Under the pieces are notes generated by a model that saw nothing but the letters and a program-made list of their open reading frames with translations, was not told the DNA's origin and ran no database searches. Positions 38,521 through 51,881 of a stretch of DNA of 64,000 nucleotides are shown here, in pieces; positions within the stretch are counted from its first letter, which is position 1; every line of letters starts with the position of its first letter. Made by a program: the position numbers and the translations under genes. Origin of the DNA: Salminus brasiliensis (lineage: Eukaryota; Chordata; Actinopteri; Characiformes; Bryconidae); contig NC_132892.1 in the NCBI RefSeq assembly GCF_030463535.1, forward strand, positions 36,370,989 to 36,434,988. The letters run 5' to 3'.

Positions 38521-38939
38521 AATAATGTTGTATGAAAGTGATCAGAGAGTATCCACCATTTACAAACCAGAATGATGTATTTTTAAAAATCATTAATAAA
38601 CTGCACATGCATTATCAACATGTCATCCAGGCCCTGTATGCCTCCTCATAGTCATACACCAGGTGGTTCCTTTCACAAACAGAGGGAGAGAGTCTAATGT
38701 CTAAAACACTATAGATTAAACATATTTAATTCCAGATACCATAAAACATAATCAATAAATGATTTAGAGGCATAGTTAAATGGAGTGATTTGATTCTTTT
38801 GTCAATAGAGGGCAGCACAGCACAGTTCAGCTACTTTGAGGTGTCTGGCACAGGTGTATACTCACAGCTGTACAATCTCAATAGAAGTGCACTGACCAAT
38901 AGAATGGGACACTTACCATGCCTAATGCCAGGTGTGGTC

Positions 38940-39190
38940 TAGAGGGGAGGGTAGCTGAGGAGTAGTGGAACTGTGGGGGCACCATCCAATACTTTGAGAA
39001 TGAGTTGAGAAAGGGTGTAGACTACTGCATGTACCTTCTGGTTGGTCTTCTGGCTGTTAGGATCTTCAGCTGATTCAGAATGCAGTGGCACAGCTAAAGT
39101 CTTCGAAGTCGTGTCCCTCCTCTGCTGCGTTCTCTTCACTGGCTTCCTGTAGCTGAACATCAGATTTAAAACAAATAACATATAATACAT
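38940..39190 (+). repeat. Degraded LINE reverse transcriptase end
   Basis: From 39063 the + strand reads LQLIQNAVAQL, then a damaged SPSS/LASCS stretch. This corresponds to the LQLIQNAAAR...LHWLPVA motif at the end of L2/Rex-type reverse transcriptases, which appears again on the minus strand at 61390-61602. Stops and frame changes show it is dead. Confidence 0.55.
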
Positions 39191-39199
39191 GACTGATGG

Positions 39200-40880
39200 C
39201 AGTCAGTCTGGTGAGTGGGTAGCTGGTCTAATGCGAGTAACAGGGGAGCCTAGTGGTCAGTCTTCCATCCAAGTGGACGGTCATTTACTGGGAGAAGGTA
39301 GAGAGACAGAGTTAGTTCTGAGAGGATTTTATAGAGATCAGAGAATGTTGATCAGTATCAGAGTGTGTCTGACGACTCCGGCAGGTCTGACTATAACAGC
39401 CTAATTAAAAGGAGAGGGCCAGAAGGTAACACAGACACGGGAGCTCCCTGAAACACTAGCGTCCATCTGCTCCACCGTCCACAAACCTGAGTGATCGCGT
39501 GTAAGCAGCGAGACGACAGCTCCAGCATCTCAGTGTACTACAATTCCCTGTGTCCTCGAACCCCTGGACCTGCAGCCTTTATCTAAGAAACATTAATTAC
39601 CAAAAGCTAAACTAAACAGATGAGTCCCCAACATTATCTGGAAGATTATTCCAGTGTTCGGGGGCTTTATAAGACAAGGCTCCTCCCCCTGATGAGGGTT
39701 TCAGAATTCTGGGAACAAATGAGAAACGATAAGGATAAGGAATTTCCTAGCTTGCCTAAGATGCCTTCCTAAGATGTAGAAAAGCCATTCTAGTAATATT
39801 AGCTATGTTGCTAAAACTAAGATAAATTATGACACCAAGATTCTTAGCTGCTGAACCAGGAATAACAGAAAAATCTGCCAAATTGAACATTAAGTATGAT
39901 GTTTGATGTTAAATCTGACTTGTTTCTCAGCTAACCCAACTAAATGACCCAACATGTTCAATAGTGTTGGAGTACAAGAACACCAATTTCAGAGTGTTGT
40001 GCAACACAGTATTAGTTAATTTTAACATTAGGCACTGCTGAAATGCTGGGTGGGTGGAATAAACAGAAAGAACACAGAGAACTGGGTCTTTATTGGAACA
40101 GTATTTGAAAGGCAGTCAGTGCTGGAAAACAAAACTCTGGGTTGTTATTTTCATGTAGAATCTTTAGTAAGCGTAATTGCCTTCCCCTCCACACTGTCTT
40201 CAGTGTTTTCAGACATCCTTTGTGGACTATTAATTTTGTTTTCCTCCTCACTCTTTTTACTGTGCACCACTGTGCTTTCAGTTGGTCTGCAGCACTTTTG
40301 TAGGCAGAGAAACCTTTTGTATTTTTTCTTGCGTGACTATATCTAAAATTGATCTTAACCTTGAGTTAAAATATAAGCGTTATGGTGCACTCCTGTGGTT
40401 TATTGAAGGTATTCAGAAAATCAGTAGCTGTTTCTGTCTCTGAGTTCCTTATCGTTCCTGTTTGTACACATAGATGGTATTAAAAAGAGGAAATAACTAC
40501 ACCTTCAGCAAAACAGCCCCAAATAACACTGAAAACGCTGCTACGTAAAACAATACTTCAGAAAAGGTTCTGCATCATAATGAAGCAAAGAACCAAAAGG
40601 AGGTGTAAATAGCTCTTTGCCTGGGGTACAGGTTCTGTGTTTGGGGAAAACCTCTTGAGGATGGTTTTATATTTAATATAGAAACATAGTTCCACTATTG
40701 TTATAAATCACACTGAAGATATTGCTGTAATGAGGACAGAGCTGTCTTACAGTCAGCCCCCCCGAGTTCAAGCATCGTTGGTTACTCAGTAAACCAAATT
40801 TAGAAATAGTAATAGTAAAGAAATGACCAAAAGAGCATCTAAAAATGAATATAACTGTTGCCCACAAAGCAGGAGAAGAT
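39200..40880. other. Intergenic: repeat-like sequence, no gene seen
   Basis: 39200-39960 has the feel of an old dispersed fish repeat (segments such as ttataagacaaggctcctcc and gataaattatgacaccaaga), but I cannot assign a family. 39960-40880 is AT-rich unique-looking DNA. Open stretches reach only about 98 codons and have no recognisable motif. Confidence 0.35.
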
Positions 40881-41645
40881 CAGAGCATTTCAGGAGCCGT
40901 TTCTTAAATTCAAAATGTAATGAGTAAAGGGCAGTTAACAGGAACGGTGGGGGTCAGACTGACGTCTGGAACAGTGGAAGACCAAGACAACTTTCAGAGA
41001 GAACTGCTCGTAGGATTGACAGAAAGATGAATCAGAACCTCTGTTCTAAAAACTCCAGGAAGATTGATCTGGGTGTGGTAGATCACTGTTCTGCACTAAA
41101 ATGACTAAGGCTAAATGACTAAATGACTTAATTAAAAGGACACTTCTCCGAGTGTTCAACATGGGGGTGAGGGGGGGTGGATCATGCTTTGGGCTTGTAT
41201 TGCAGATTGTGACACAGAGAAAAAATCTGTGGTGGTGAGAAGACTGGATTTATTTAAATACCTGCAAATCAGGTAAAACCTCAAACATCTCACCAACTGT
41301 AAAAAAAAAAGATCAAGATAAAGAGGAGGAGCTTCTACAGCAGGATAATGATCCTAAACACACCTCAACATCTACAATAGACTACCTTAAGAAGGTTCTG
41401 CCATGGCTTTCACAGCCGTAATATCATCAAGCATCTGTGGATAGACCTCAAGAAAAGAGCAGAGCAGCAATGCAACCCAAGAACCTAAGAAAGCTAGAAC
41501 CTTCTGTGGGAAGAATGGGTGAAAACAAGAACTGAAATATCATATTGATATTTGAAGTTATACTCGTCAACAGAGGGGTGTTACTAAGTGCTGACCATGC
41601 AGAGTGTCCAGATTTTTGCTGTTTATTTAAATAGCACTCCTAATG
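40880..41645 (+). mobile_element. Decayed Tc1/mariner-like element (different family)
   Basis: The order of transposase landmarks is visible through many lesions: a ggatcatgctttgggcttgt segment (GSCFGL-type, 41179), cagcaggataatgatcctaa (QQDNDPK, 41340), then atcaagcatctgtggataga (a HLW-type segment, 41427). It ends near ctgaccatgcagagtgtcca (41593), similar to the 53531 relic. No intact frame remains. Confidence 0.65.
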
Positions 41646-42004
41646 GAATGACTCAAGTACAGAAAGACAGCAGTTCAGGTAGGAAGGAGGGTGGGTGTGC
41701 TTTGGTGAATGGCACACAGCCAGCAACAGGACTCGCTCTGGACATGTCGGCAGGGTCTTGAAGGCGCGTTGATGAGAGACTTCCTTTAGCAACAGCTAGT
41801 CAGAGACATGAGGCTCCAACACACACTTAAATAATATATTTAGCAGCACAGAAACTTTGTTTCAGCTCCCAGGATCAGACAGACGTGTGAGAAGAGGCAG
41901 TGCAGAATGAGGCTCGCTGTGGCTGCAGTAACCAATTGCTTAAAACCCAGAAGGTGGAATAAGCCTAAAGTTTAACCCTTTAAAGTAAAGTTAAACTTTA
42001 TATA

Positions 42005-43165
<1,161 letters not shown>

Positions 43166-43169
43166 TGTG

Positions 43170-43570
43170 AGTAAAAGTGAAAAACCTTTAAAAACACTGT
43201 AGCAGCTGTTAAGCATGGTGGTGATTGCATCATGCTCTAGGGCTGTTCTACACTCCACAAAAATAAAGAAGAACTAATTTAGATATCTTCACCAGAACCT
43301 CAGATCATCTGCTACTTGGTTGAAACTTGGACACAGTGGTGGTGTGGAATGGGCTTCCAAGTCCTGACCTGAACCCTACTGAAAATAATTGGACTGTGCT
43401 TAAGGTTGGATCAGTGCCAATACACCAACGGATTTGATTTGAGCTCAACTAATTCTGCCAACAGGAGTCAAATATCCAACCAAAAGCGTGCTGAAGGATA
43501 CAAAACCCATCTGGTCGAGGTTTTTTATTCAGTACCTGAGTATTTCATGATGCAGATCTTGTATAAGTGT
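43170..43570 (+). mobile_element. Third Tc1-like relic, truncated
   Basis: A segment like KHGGDCIML (43210-43240) and then PDLNPTENNWTVLK (43364-43405) with a NSANRSQISNQK stretch match the C-terminal third of another Tc1 transposase family. The rest is gone. It directly abuts copy 2, so the two may be nested. Confidence 0.65.
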
Positions 43571-43654
43571 GACCGGGCTGTAAAAGAGATAGCAGCTATT
43601 GATTGTGGGCAGGGCAGGGGGTGGAGCCCATGCATTGATCGACACTCAGACTGA

Positions 43655-43765
43655 TGAAGTTTGCTTTGTGTGTTGTGAATCACAGCGGCCTCAGATTAGC
43701 ATTGATCTGCCCAATTACGGCCAATTAAAGCGGCCGGAGCTGCTGTATCGATTTCAGACGCAGAG
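43655..43765. promoter_or_regulatory. Candidate conserved non-coding block
   Basis: This is a low-repeat, balanced-composition stretch with several homeodomain-core spellings (gattagcattgatct, ccaattacggccaattaaag) in otherwise repeat-rich DNA. It is weak evidence from appearance only; a multi-species alignment would decide. Confidence 0.25.
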
Positions 43766-44119
43766 TGTATCTTCTTCTGCTGGAACACACACACACACAC
43801 TCAGACACACATACTCACACACACTCTCAGAAATTTACACCAGCAATCAGACATGGGTCTTCAGGTCAATAAGTGTGTTTACGAGCCACTCCTGTGGTGG
43901 GCAGTGCCGTTAGACTGGTGATGACACCGAGCCATTTCTCTCCACACTGCAAAACAATTACACACCTGTCATCATTAAAGAGCTGACATCAAAGAGAAAG
44001 AGCCTACAGCAGTTCAGCTCCACCCACTCAGCCTACAGCAGTGTAGCTCTGGAGGTGCGTTCATTGTTATTTTAATAACAGTATAGTTTAATAAATGTTA
44101 ATGAACATCATTTTTGTAC

Positions 44120-44375
44120 AGATACCACACACACACACACACACATACACACACACACAAACAAACACATAAACACACACACACACACAAACACACACAC
44201 ACCCACATACAAACACACAGAGCAATTTTCTCTCACCATAACTTTCTTCTATAAGCCCACCCTCATACAACACACACACACACAGTCCACAGCCAGTCCT
44301 AATGAAACCCTCAGGGCCCCCAGTAGAGCTTCTGTCTGAGAGATACACGCCTCAGCACACACACACACACACACA
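44120..44375. repeat. (CA)n-rich microsatellite cluster
   Basis: Interrupted CA runs at 44128-44210, 44270-44284 and 44356-44379 are separated by unique sequence. No gene is present. Confidence 0.9.
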
Positions 44376-44736
44376 CACTTATCTATATCCTCCACATCTC
44401 AGCAGTAAATCTGAGATGTGGATGATGAACAAAAACACTGTTTCTGTTAATGTGACCGTTTACACACAGCTAACAGATTTATAAAAAGGTCAGGCTTCAC
44501 TTTATTTATTAATGGATTTAATTGTTTATTTATTTCAAATAAACAAAAAGTAATCAAATACATGTACACGTCGAAAGGGATAGGAAAAACAAAACAACCA
44601 ACAAACCATAAGCAGTCGAAACACAACCTGTTCTGAACATTAAAGTATAAACCTGAAAATACAGAGATCATCAGATCATCATCAGATCATCATTAATACA
44701 GTTCATTAATAAAATCCCTTTATTTACAATTAATAC

Positions 44737-44737
<1 letters not shown>

Positions 44738-44790
<53 letters not shown>
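44738..44790. repeat. (GA)n microsatellite
   Basis: A perfect gagaga run of about 50 bases. Flanking DNA (44380-45170) has no recognisable gene. Confidence 0.9.
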
Positions 44791-44794
<4 letters not shown>

Positions 44795-45169
44795 CTAGAT
44801 GTTCTCATACTACTGTATACTGATGGTCTGTAGTCATGAGTAAAGTACAGCCTGTGTAGTAGTAATGTACAGTGTGAGGCTTCTGAACAGTGTAATGGTA
44901 ACATACAGTGTGTCTAATAGTAATGAATATAATGTGAGTTATAAAGGTAATGTACAGTTTGTATAATGGTTATGTACAGTGTGAGTGTGTGTGTTTGTGT
45001 AATGGTAATGTATAGTGTGTGTTCAGTGGTAATCTACAGTATGTATAACAGTAATGTATGGTGTGTGTGTGTGTGTGTGTGTGAATAATGGTATTGCATA
45101 ATGTATAATGTAAAGTATAATGGTATTGTATGGTGTGTGTATAACGCAAATGTGGAGAGTGTGATAATA

Positions 45170-45560
45170 TTGTAGTAATCTACATGTGTGTATATAATGG
45201 TAATGTTCAGTGTGTGTATAATAGTAATCTACATATGTGTATATAATGGTAATGTACAGTGTGTGTGTATAATAGTAATCTACATATGTGTATATAATGG
45301 TAATGTACAGAGTGTGTGTATAATAGTAATCTGCATGTGTGTATATAATGGTAATGTTCAGTGTGTGTATAATAGTAATCTACATATGTGTATATAATGG
45401 TAATGTACAGAGTGTGTGTATAATAGTAATCTGCATGTGTGTATATAATGGTAATGTACAGAGTGTGTGTATAATAGTAATCTGCATGTGTGTATATAAT
45501 GGTAATGTACAGTGTGTGTATAATAGTAATGTATGGTTTGTGTTTTTGTATAATGGTAAT
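45170..45560. repeat. Minisatellite, unit about 45-60 bp
   Basis: Repeats of gtgtatataatggtaatgta followed by a cagtgtgtgtataatagtaa-type half occur about seven times. Related looser copies extend left to about 44830. Apparent open frames through it are artefacts of the repeat. Confidence 0.85.
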
Positions 45561-46224
45561 GTACGGTGTGTGTGTGTGTGTGTGTATATATAACAGTAGT
45601 GTATGGAGATACAGTGTGATGTATGTAAGCTAATGAAGCTCTGGCTTTCTTCTGATCTCCAGCAGAACTGTGGATTCTTACTGGAAGGATATTTTTAGTA
45701 GGATGAACTGATTGATTTTTTCAGAAGTAAATAAAGAGCTAAAGCAGAGAGCTAGAACCAGAACAGAACCACACAGAATCACACAAAACAGCTGATGTTC
45801 AAGGTTTTCCTCCTCTACCGCCCTTAGTACTGGTGAACCTGTGATATGAAACCTGCTGCTACCCAGAATTCTACACGGCTAGATAAAGGAAGATAGAGAG
45901 AGAGCGGGACACTCACTCATAGAGAGAGAGAGAAGGGGGGTGATAACTGTTCTTCTGTTAGTGATTAGCATCAGTCAGAGAGAGAAAATCAGCAGAACAG
46001 AGGAAGGGAGGGGATGGTGTAATGCAGGGCTGAGAGACCCGCTGTGGAGCGTAGGAAGCTTTGTGAAGCAGAGTGCAGAGTTATGAAGCCTGCAGATGAT
46101 AATGAAGCTGAACTGAGTATAAACAGACGCGTCACTAAAGCTAACAAACCCAGAGTATCACACAGCAAATCACAACAGTAAAGGTTACTGCAGTGTAGAG
46201 TGTAACGTCACACATTGCAACATA

Positions 46225-46803
46225 CACTATAGGGACAAAAGTATTGGGACACCTGCTCATTCATTACTTCTTCTGAAATCAAGGGTATTAAAGAGCTTCT
46301 GCTTTTGTTGGAGTAACTGTCTCTACTGCCCAGAGAAGAAGACTAGATTTACTAGATTTTGGTGGATCCTTGCTGTAAGGGGTTTGATTGCATTCAGCAA
46401 CAAGCTCTTTAGTAAGGTCATTAAGTTGTTAGAATGTTGGATGATGATCATTACCCCACCTCATCATCCTCAACTCCCCAATTCATCCCATCCAAAAGTA
46501 CTGGATGGAGCTCCTCCTCCATTCCAGAGAACACAGTTCCTCCACTGCTCCACAGCTCCTCAATGCTGGGGGTCTTTATACCCCTCTAGCCCACGCCTGG
46601 CATTATTAGGCAGCATGGAGCCAATAGGATCATGATGTTGATCTGCTCCAGAGAGTCCTATTCTATTGGCAGTGCTTCTTCTCTACAGGGACTAGACAAG
46701 CTGTGTGTGTGCATTTGCACACCTGTGTCAGCAATGGGTGCAGCTTAAAGTAGCTGAATGCATTTGTTAAAAGGGGTGTCCACAGACATTTGGACAGACA
46801 GTG
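46225..46803. mobile_element. MITE-like DNA transposon with terminal inverted repeats
   Basis: The left end cactatagggacaaaagtat and the right end, reading inward cactgtctgtccaaatgtct, are imperfect inverted repeats of about 29 bases, both leading into ggacacc. The 579-base interior has no transposase. The sequence is of a family I recognise as abundant in fish, but its superfamily is not certain. Confidence 0.7.
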
Positions 46804-46890
46804 AAGGTGTAAAGTGGGGTAATACAGTGTAACAGAGCTGTTGATTTATGGTTGTGAGTAGAGATTCAGAGGGAGGCGGGACCAGAGGGC

Positions 46891-47141
46891 TCAGAGCGAG
46901 GGAGAGTGGTGTAGACAGACAGAGAGAGAGAGCAGTAAGGAGGAGAGGAGGATGGAGGGGTGATGGAGGAGTGCAGAGCTGGACCCCGCTGGCCGGCGTT
47001 TGGTCCGTGGGCCGTTACACAGCGGAGTGTTACAGCAGGTGATACACACAGAGTTCAGCTTCCCTGTGCAGAACTGCTGATACCCCGAAGATGCTATAAG
47101 ACACGCCCCCGATGATGCACATGACTTTCTGTAGTGGATCC
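46891..47141 (-). CDS. lypd1: lypd1 exon 3 (second half of the Ly6 domain, GPI tail, stop)
   Basis: The acceptor gcag at 47142-47145 follows a long (TG)n on the coding strand. It encodes GIHYRKSCASSGACLIASSG, then FCTGKLNSVCITCCNTPLCN, a basic RTKRR step and the hydrophobic GPI-type tail, with stop at 46893-46891. Confidence 0.93.
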
Positions 47142-47189
<48 letters not shown>

Positions 47190-47840
47190 AGAGAAAGAAA
47201 ACATTTACTGTATAAAGGCTGTGAGAACTAAACAGTCCATAGTTTATTTATTGATTGATTACTTTATTGATTGATTGATTGATTGGGTTGTTTGTATGTT
47301 GTCATCTCCAGCTGGTTCTGCACTTGTGCTCTGATTTAAAGAGTTACAATCACCTTTATCCTGTACAGCTCCCCCTACAGGCTATAGCCTGCTCATAACA
47401 AGCAATAAAGAACAAACAGAAAAAAAAAACTATTAAAAACAGACCAAAATAAATAAAATAAGACAAACAACAATGAGTACAATGATTCCTAATCAAATTA
47501 ATTAAAATAACAAATAAAAACTATAACATACATACAGTAAATAATACAACAATTGGGGAAATATTAATATAATGAAATGAAACACAACAAAACAGTATTA
47601 ACAGATAGTAAACAAATGAAAAATTAAATAAATCTGAGAAAAAGAGAACTAAAATAAAGCACACAAATCAATCAAAAAACAACCCACATTAAAACACAAG
47701 AAATTAAATATTCAGCACAGACTCACTTCCACATTTCATTTAAATTCCACATTTATTGATCACACACACACACACACACACAGAACAACACACTGATCTG
47801 CATAATAATCACTGTGTGTAAATCTGATCTGCAGATGATG

Positions 47841-47900
<60 letters not shown>

Positions 47901-47960
47901 GGGGTAAATGGCCTTTCAGGCTGAGCTCCAGTATTCGGTCACCTGTAGCCCGAGGCATAA

Positions 47961-47999
<39 letters not shown>

Positions 48000-48219
48000 C
48001 ACACACACACACACTCCACTCAAACAGGGCAAGAGATGACCATATCAGGGAATGACAGGATGAACGGATCGACAGAACGGAAAAAGAAGAAGTTCTGGAC
48101 TATGACTCAGCTAAAGGTCAGTACACTGAGGAACTGAGTAATTTCACTCACACACAAACACACACACACACACACACACACACTAACACCACTATTCACT
48201 ATTGGAAACTGCAGTAAAA

Positions 48220-48252
<33 letters not shown>

Positions 48253-48480
48253 GTTTTTGTAACATTAAAAAATAACTTTGGGAAAAATCCTAAATGAAAT
48301 CATTCATCATAATCATAAATCATTTTCACAATTTGTAAATTCACCACAGATTCACTACAGACAGTAAATTCACCACTGATTCACTACAGACAGTAAATTC
48401 ACCACTGTTTAAACACAAGAAATCAAATATTTAGCACAGACTCACTTCCACAGAGTTCATTTAAATTCCACATTTATTGA

Positions 48481-48516
<36 letters not shown>

Positions 48517-48578
48517 CAACACACTGATCTACATAATAATCACTGACTCTAGTGTGTAAATCTGATCTGCAGATGATG

Positions 48579-48668
<90 letters not shown>

Positions 48669-51161
48669 GGGGTAAATGGCCTTTCAGGCTGAGCTCCATT
48701 CAGACAGTAAATTCACCACTGTTTCACTACAGACAGTAATTTCACCACTGATTCACTACAGACAGTAATTTCACCACTGATTCACTACAGACAGTAATTT
48801 CACCACTGATTCACTACAGACAGTAATTTCACCACTGATTCACTACAGACAGTAAATTTACCACTGTTTCACTACAGACAGTAAATTCACCACTGATTCA
48901 CTACAGACAGTAAATTTACCACTGTTTCACTACAGACAGTAAATTCACTGATTCACTACAGAAAGTAAATTCAATGATTCACTACAGAAAGTAAATTCAC
49001 TGATTCACTACAGAAAGTAAATTCAATGATTCACTACAGATAGTAAATTCAATGATTCACTACAGATAGTAAATTCAATGATTCACTACAGAAAGTAAAT
49101 TCACCACTGATTCACTACAGACAGTAAATTTACCACTGATTCACTACAGACAGTAAATTCACCACTGATTCACTACAGACAGTAAATTTACCACTGTTTC
49201 ACTACAGACAGTAAATTCACTGATTCACTACAGACAGTAAATTTACCACTGTTTCACTACAGACAGTAAATTCACCACTGATTCACTACAGACAGTAAAT
49301 TTACCACTGTTTCACTACAGACAGTAAATTCACTGATTCACTACAGACAGTAAATTTACCACTGTTTCACTACAGACAGTAAATTCACCACTGATTCACT
49401 ACAGACAGTAAATTTACCACTGTTTCACTACAGACAGTAAATTCACTGATTCACTACAGAAAGTAAATTCAATAATTCACTACAGAAAGTAAATTCACTG
49501 ATTCACTACAGAAAGTAAATTCAATGATTCACTACAGATAGTAAATTCAATGATTCACTACAGAAAGTAAATTCACTGATTCACTACAGAAAGCAAATTC
49601 AATGATTCACTACAGATAGTAAATTCAATGATTCACTACAGATAGTAAATTCAATGATTCACTACAGACAGTAATTTCACCACTGATTCACTATAGACAG
49701 TAAATTTACCACTGTTTCACTACAGACAGTAAATTCACCACTGATTCACTACAGACAGTAAATTTACCACTGTTTCACTACAGACAGTAAATTCACTGAT
49801 TCACTACAGAAAGTAAATTCAATGATTCACTACAGAAAGTAAATTCACTGATTCACTACAGAAAGTAAATTCAATGATTCACTACAGATAGTAAATTCAC
49901 TGATTCACTACAGAAAGTAAATTCAATGATTCACTACAGAAAGTAAATTCACCACTGATTCACTACAGACTGTAAATTCACTGATTCACTACAGAAAGTA
50001 AATTCACCACTGATTCACTACAGACAGTAGATTCATGGATTCACTGTATAACCCATGACTAAGAACCTTTCTGTTTCTGTTATTTTATTATTCTGACAGT
50101 ATTTTTACACCACACACAGATTATTATATCATACAGACCTTTCAAGGGGGAGTGTAATCATGCCCTTCAGATCACTGGAAGCAGACTTGTACTAATGTAA
50201 CACACTGTTACACTGTAAAGTGTAAAGTTGTGTAGAATAGCTGTGTAAAGTGCAAAGCTGTGTAGAATAGCTGTGTAAAGCGTAAAGTTGTGTAGAATAG
50301 CTGTGTAAAGTGTAAAGCTGTGTAGAATAGCAGTGTAAAATGTAATGTTGTGTAGAATAGCTGTGTAAAGCTGTGTAGAATAGCTGTGTAAAGCATAAAG
50401 TTGTGTAGAATAGCTGTGTAAAGTGTAAAGCTGTGTAGAATAGCAGTGTAAAGCGTAAAGTTGTGTAGAATAGCTGTGTAAAGCTGTGTAGAATAGCAGT
50501 GTAAAGTGTAATGTTGTGTAGAATAGCTGTGTAAAGCTGTGTAGAATAGCTGTGTAAAGTGTAATATTGTGTAGAATAGCTGTGTAAAGCTGTGTAGAAT
50601 AGCTGTGTAAAGTGTAATATTGTGTAGAATAGCTGTGTAAAGCTGTGTAGAATAGCAGTGTAAAGCGTAAAGTTGGGTAGAATAGCAGTGTAAAGTGTAA
50701 AGTTGGGTAGAATAGCTGTGTAAAGTGTAAAGCTGTGTAGAGTATCTGTGTAAAGTTGGTAGTATATATATAGTGTAATTTACAGTGCAGTGCAGAGTGT
50801 TAAATTATGTATGATGTAAGATTGTAAAGTACAGTGATGTAATGCAATTACCCAGCATCCTCCTGGTGGTGCAGTAATTGATCTTACCGTCCTCCATGAC
50901 GAGAACTTCTTTCTGGCACATGTCCTGAACGTTCACGGTGCAGTTAACGATAAACTCAGGAGAAGAGCAGTCATCCTGCTGGACCTCCTCACACTGATAA
51001 CACTGAATCTGCAGAGCAGCACCTACAAACACACACACACACACACACACACACAAAGATATAGTTATAATTTTTCTAGAAAAACAATCACGTTATTAAT
51101 TATTGTAATAGTATACATATATACATACATAGTATATATACATTTATACATTTATATACAT

Positions 51162-51241
<80 letters not shown>

Positions 51242-51290
51242 TAAATGCAAGGTTTATATTATGAACTATAAATGTATTATAGTTTAATTA

Positions 51291-51335
<45 letters not shown>

Positions 51336-51832
51336 ATTTCTCACAAATGATCAGAGTATGTTACACTGAAAAAATCACAGTCTAAAACAGTACTAATAGA
51401 ATATACAATAAAACTAAAGCTGAAAACTGATTCAGTGAAGGTACTGTACTCGGCTAATGATCGGTTCTGATCTGTGCGTACACATTTAACACTGGTTTTA
51501 TATAATGGTAATTCTGGTGCTGCTGCAAATGTGCAATACAGAGTAAGAGTACGATAAACACGAGGAACAGCTAAAGTCTTCATCCTGAAAAACAAACATA
51601 CATTTTACTATAAATGAAAGATTCAGCTCCAGAAAGGAAAAAATCACCCAGGAATTTGTTTAAAAAAAGTTACTTTCTGGACCTGATTTAATAATAAGTA
51701 TAATTTGATAATAATATTATGTATATATATATATATATATATTAAATCATCAACAGAAATCTGTCCTGATTATATCTTCTAAACGATTTCTCCATTCTAA
51801 CATTCTCCCTCTGTATACACTCATATACCACA

Positions 51833-51881
<49 letters not shown>

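Noticed and set aside
40050..40346. 98-codon open frame in the intergenic region
   Set aside because: No recognisable domain and no splice or promoter context. Length is within chance expectation in AT-rich DNA.
48349..50045. Possible CRISPR-like array (regular short repeats)
   Set aside because: Units are contiguous tandem copies without unique spacers, in vertebrate DNA. It is a minisatellite.
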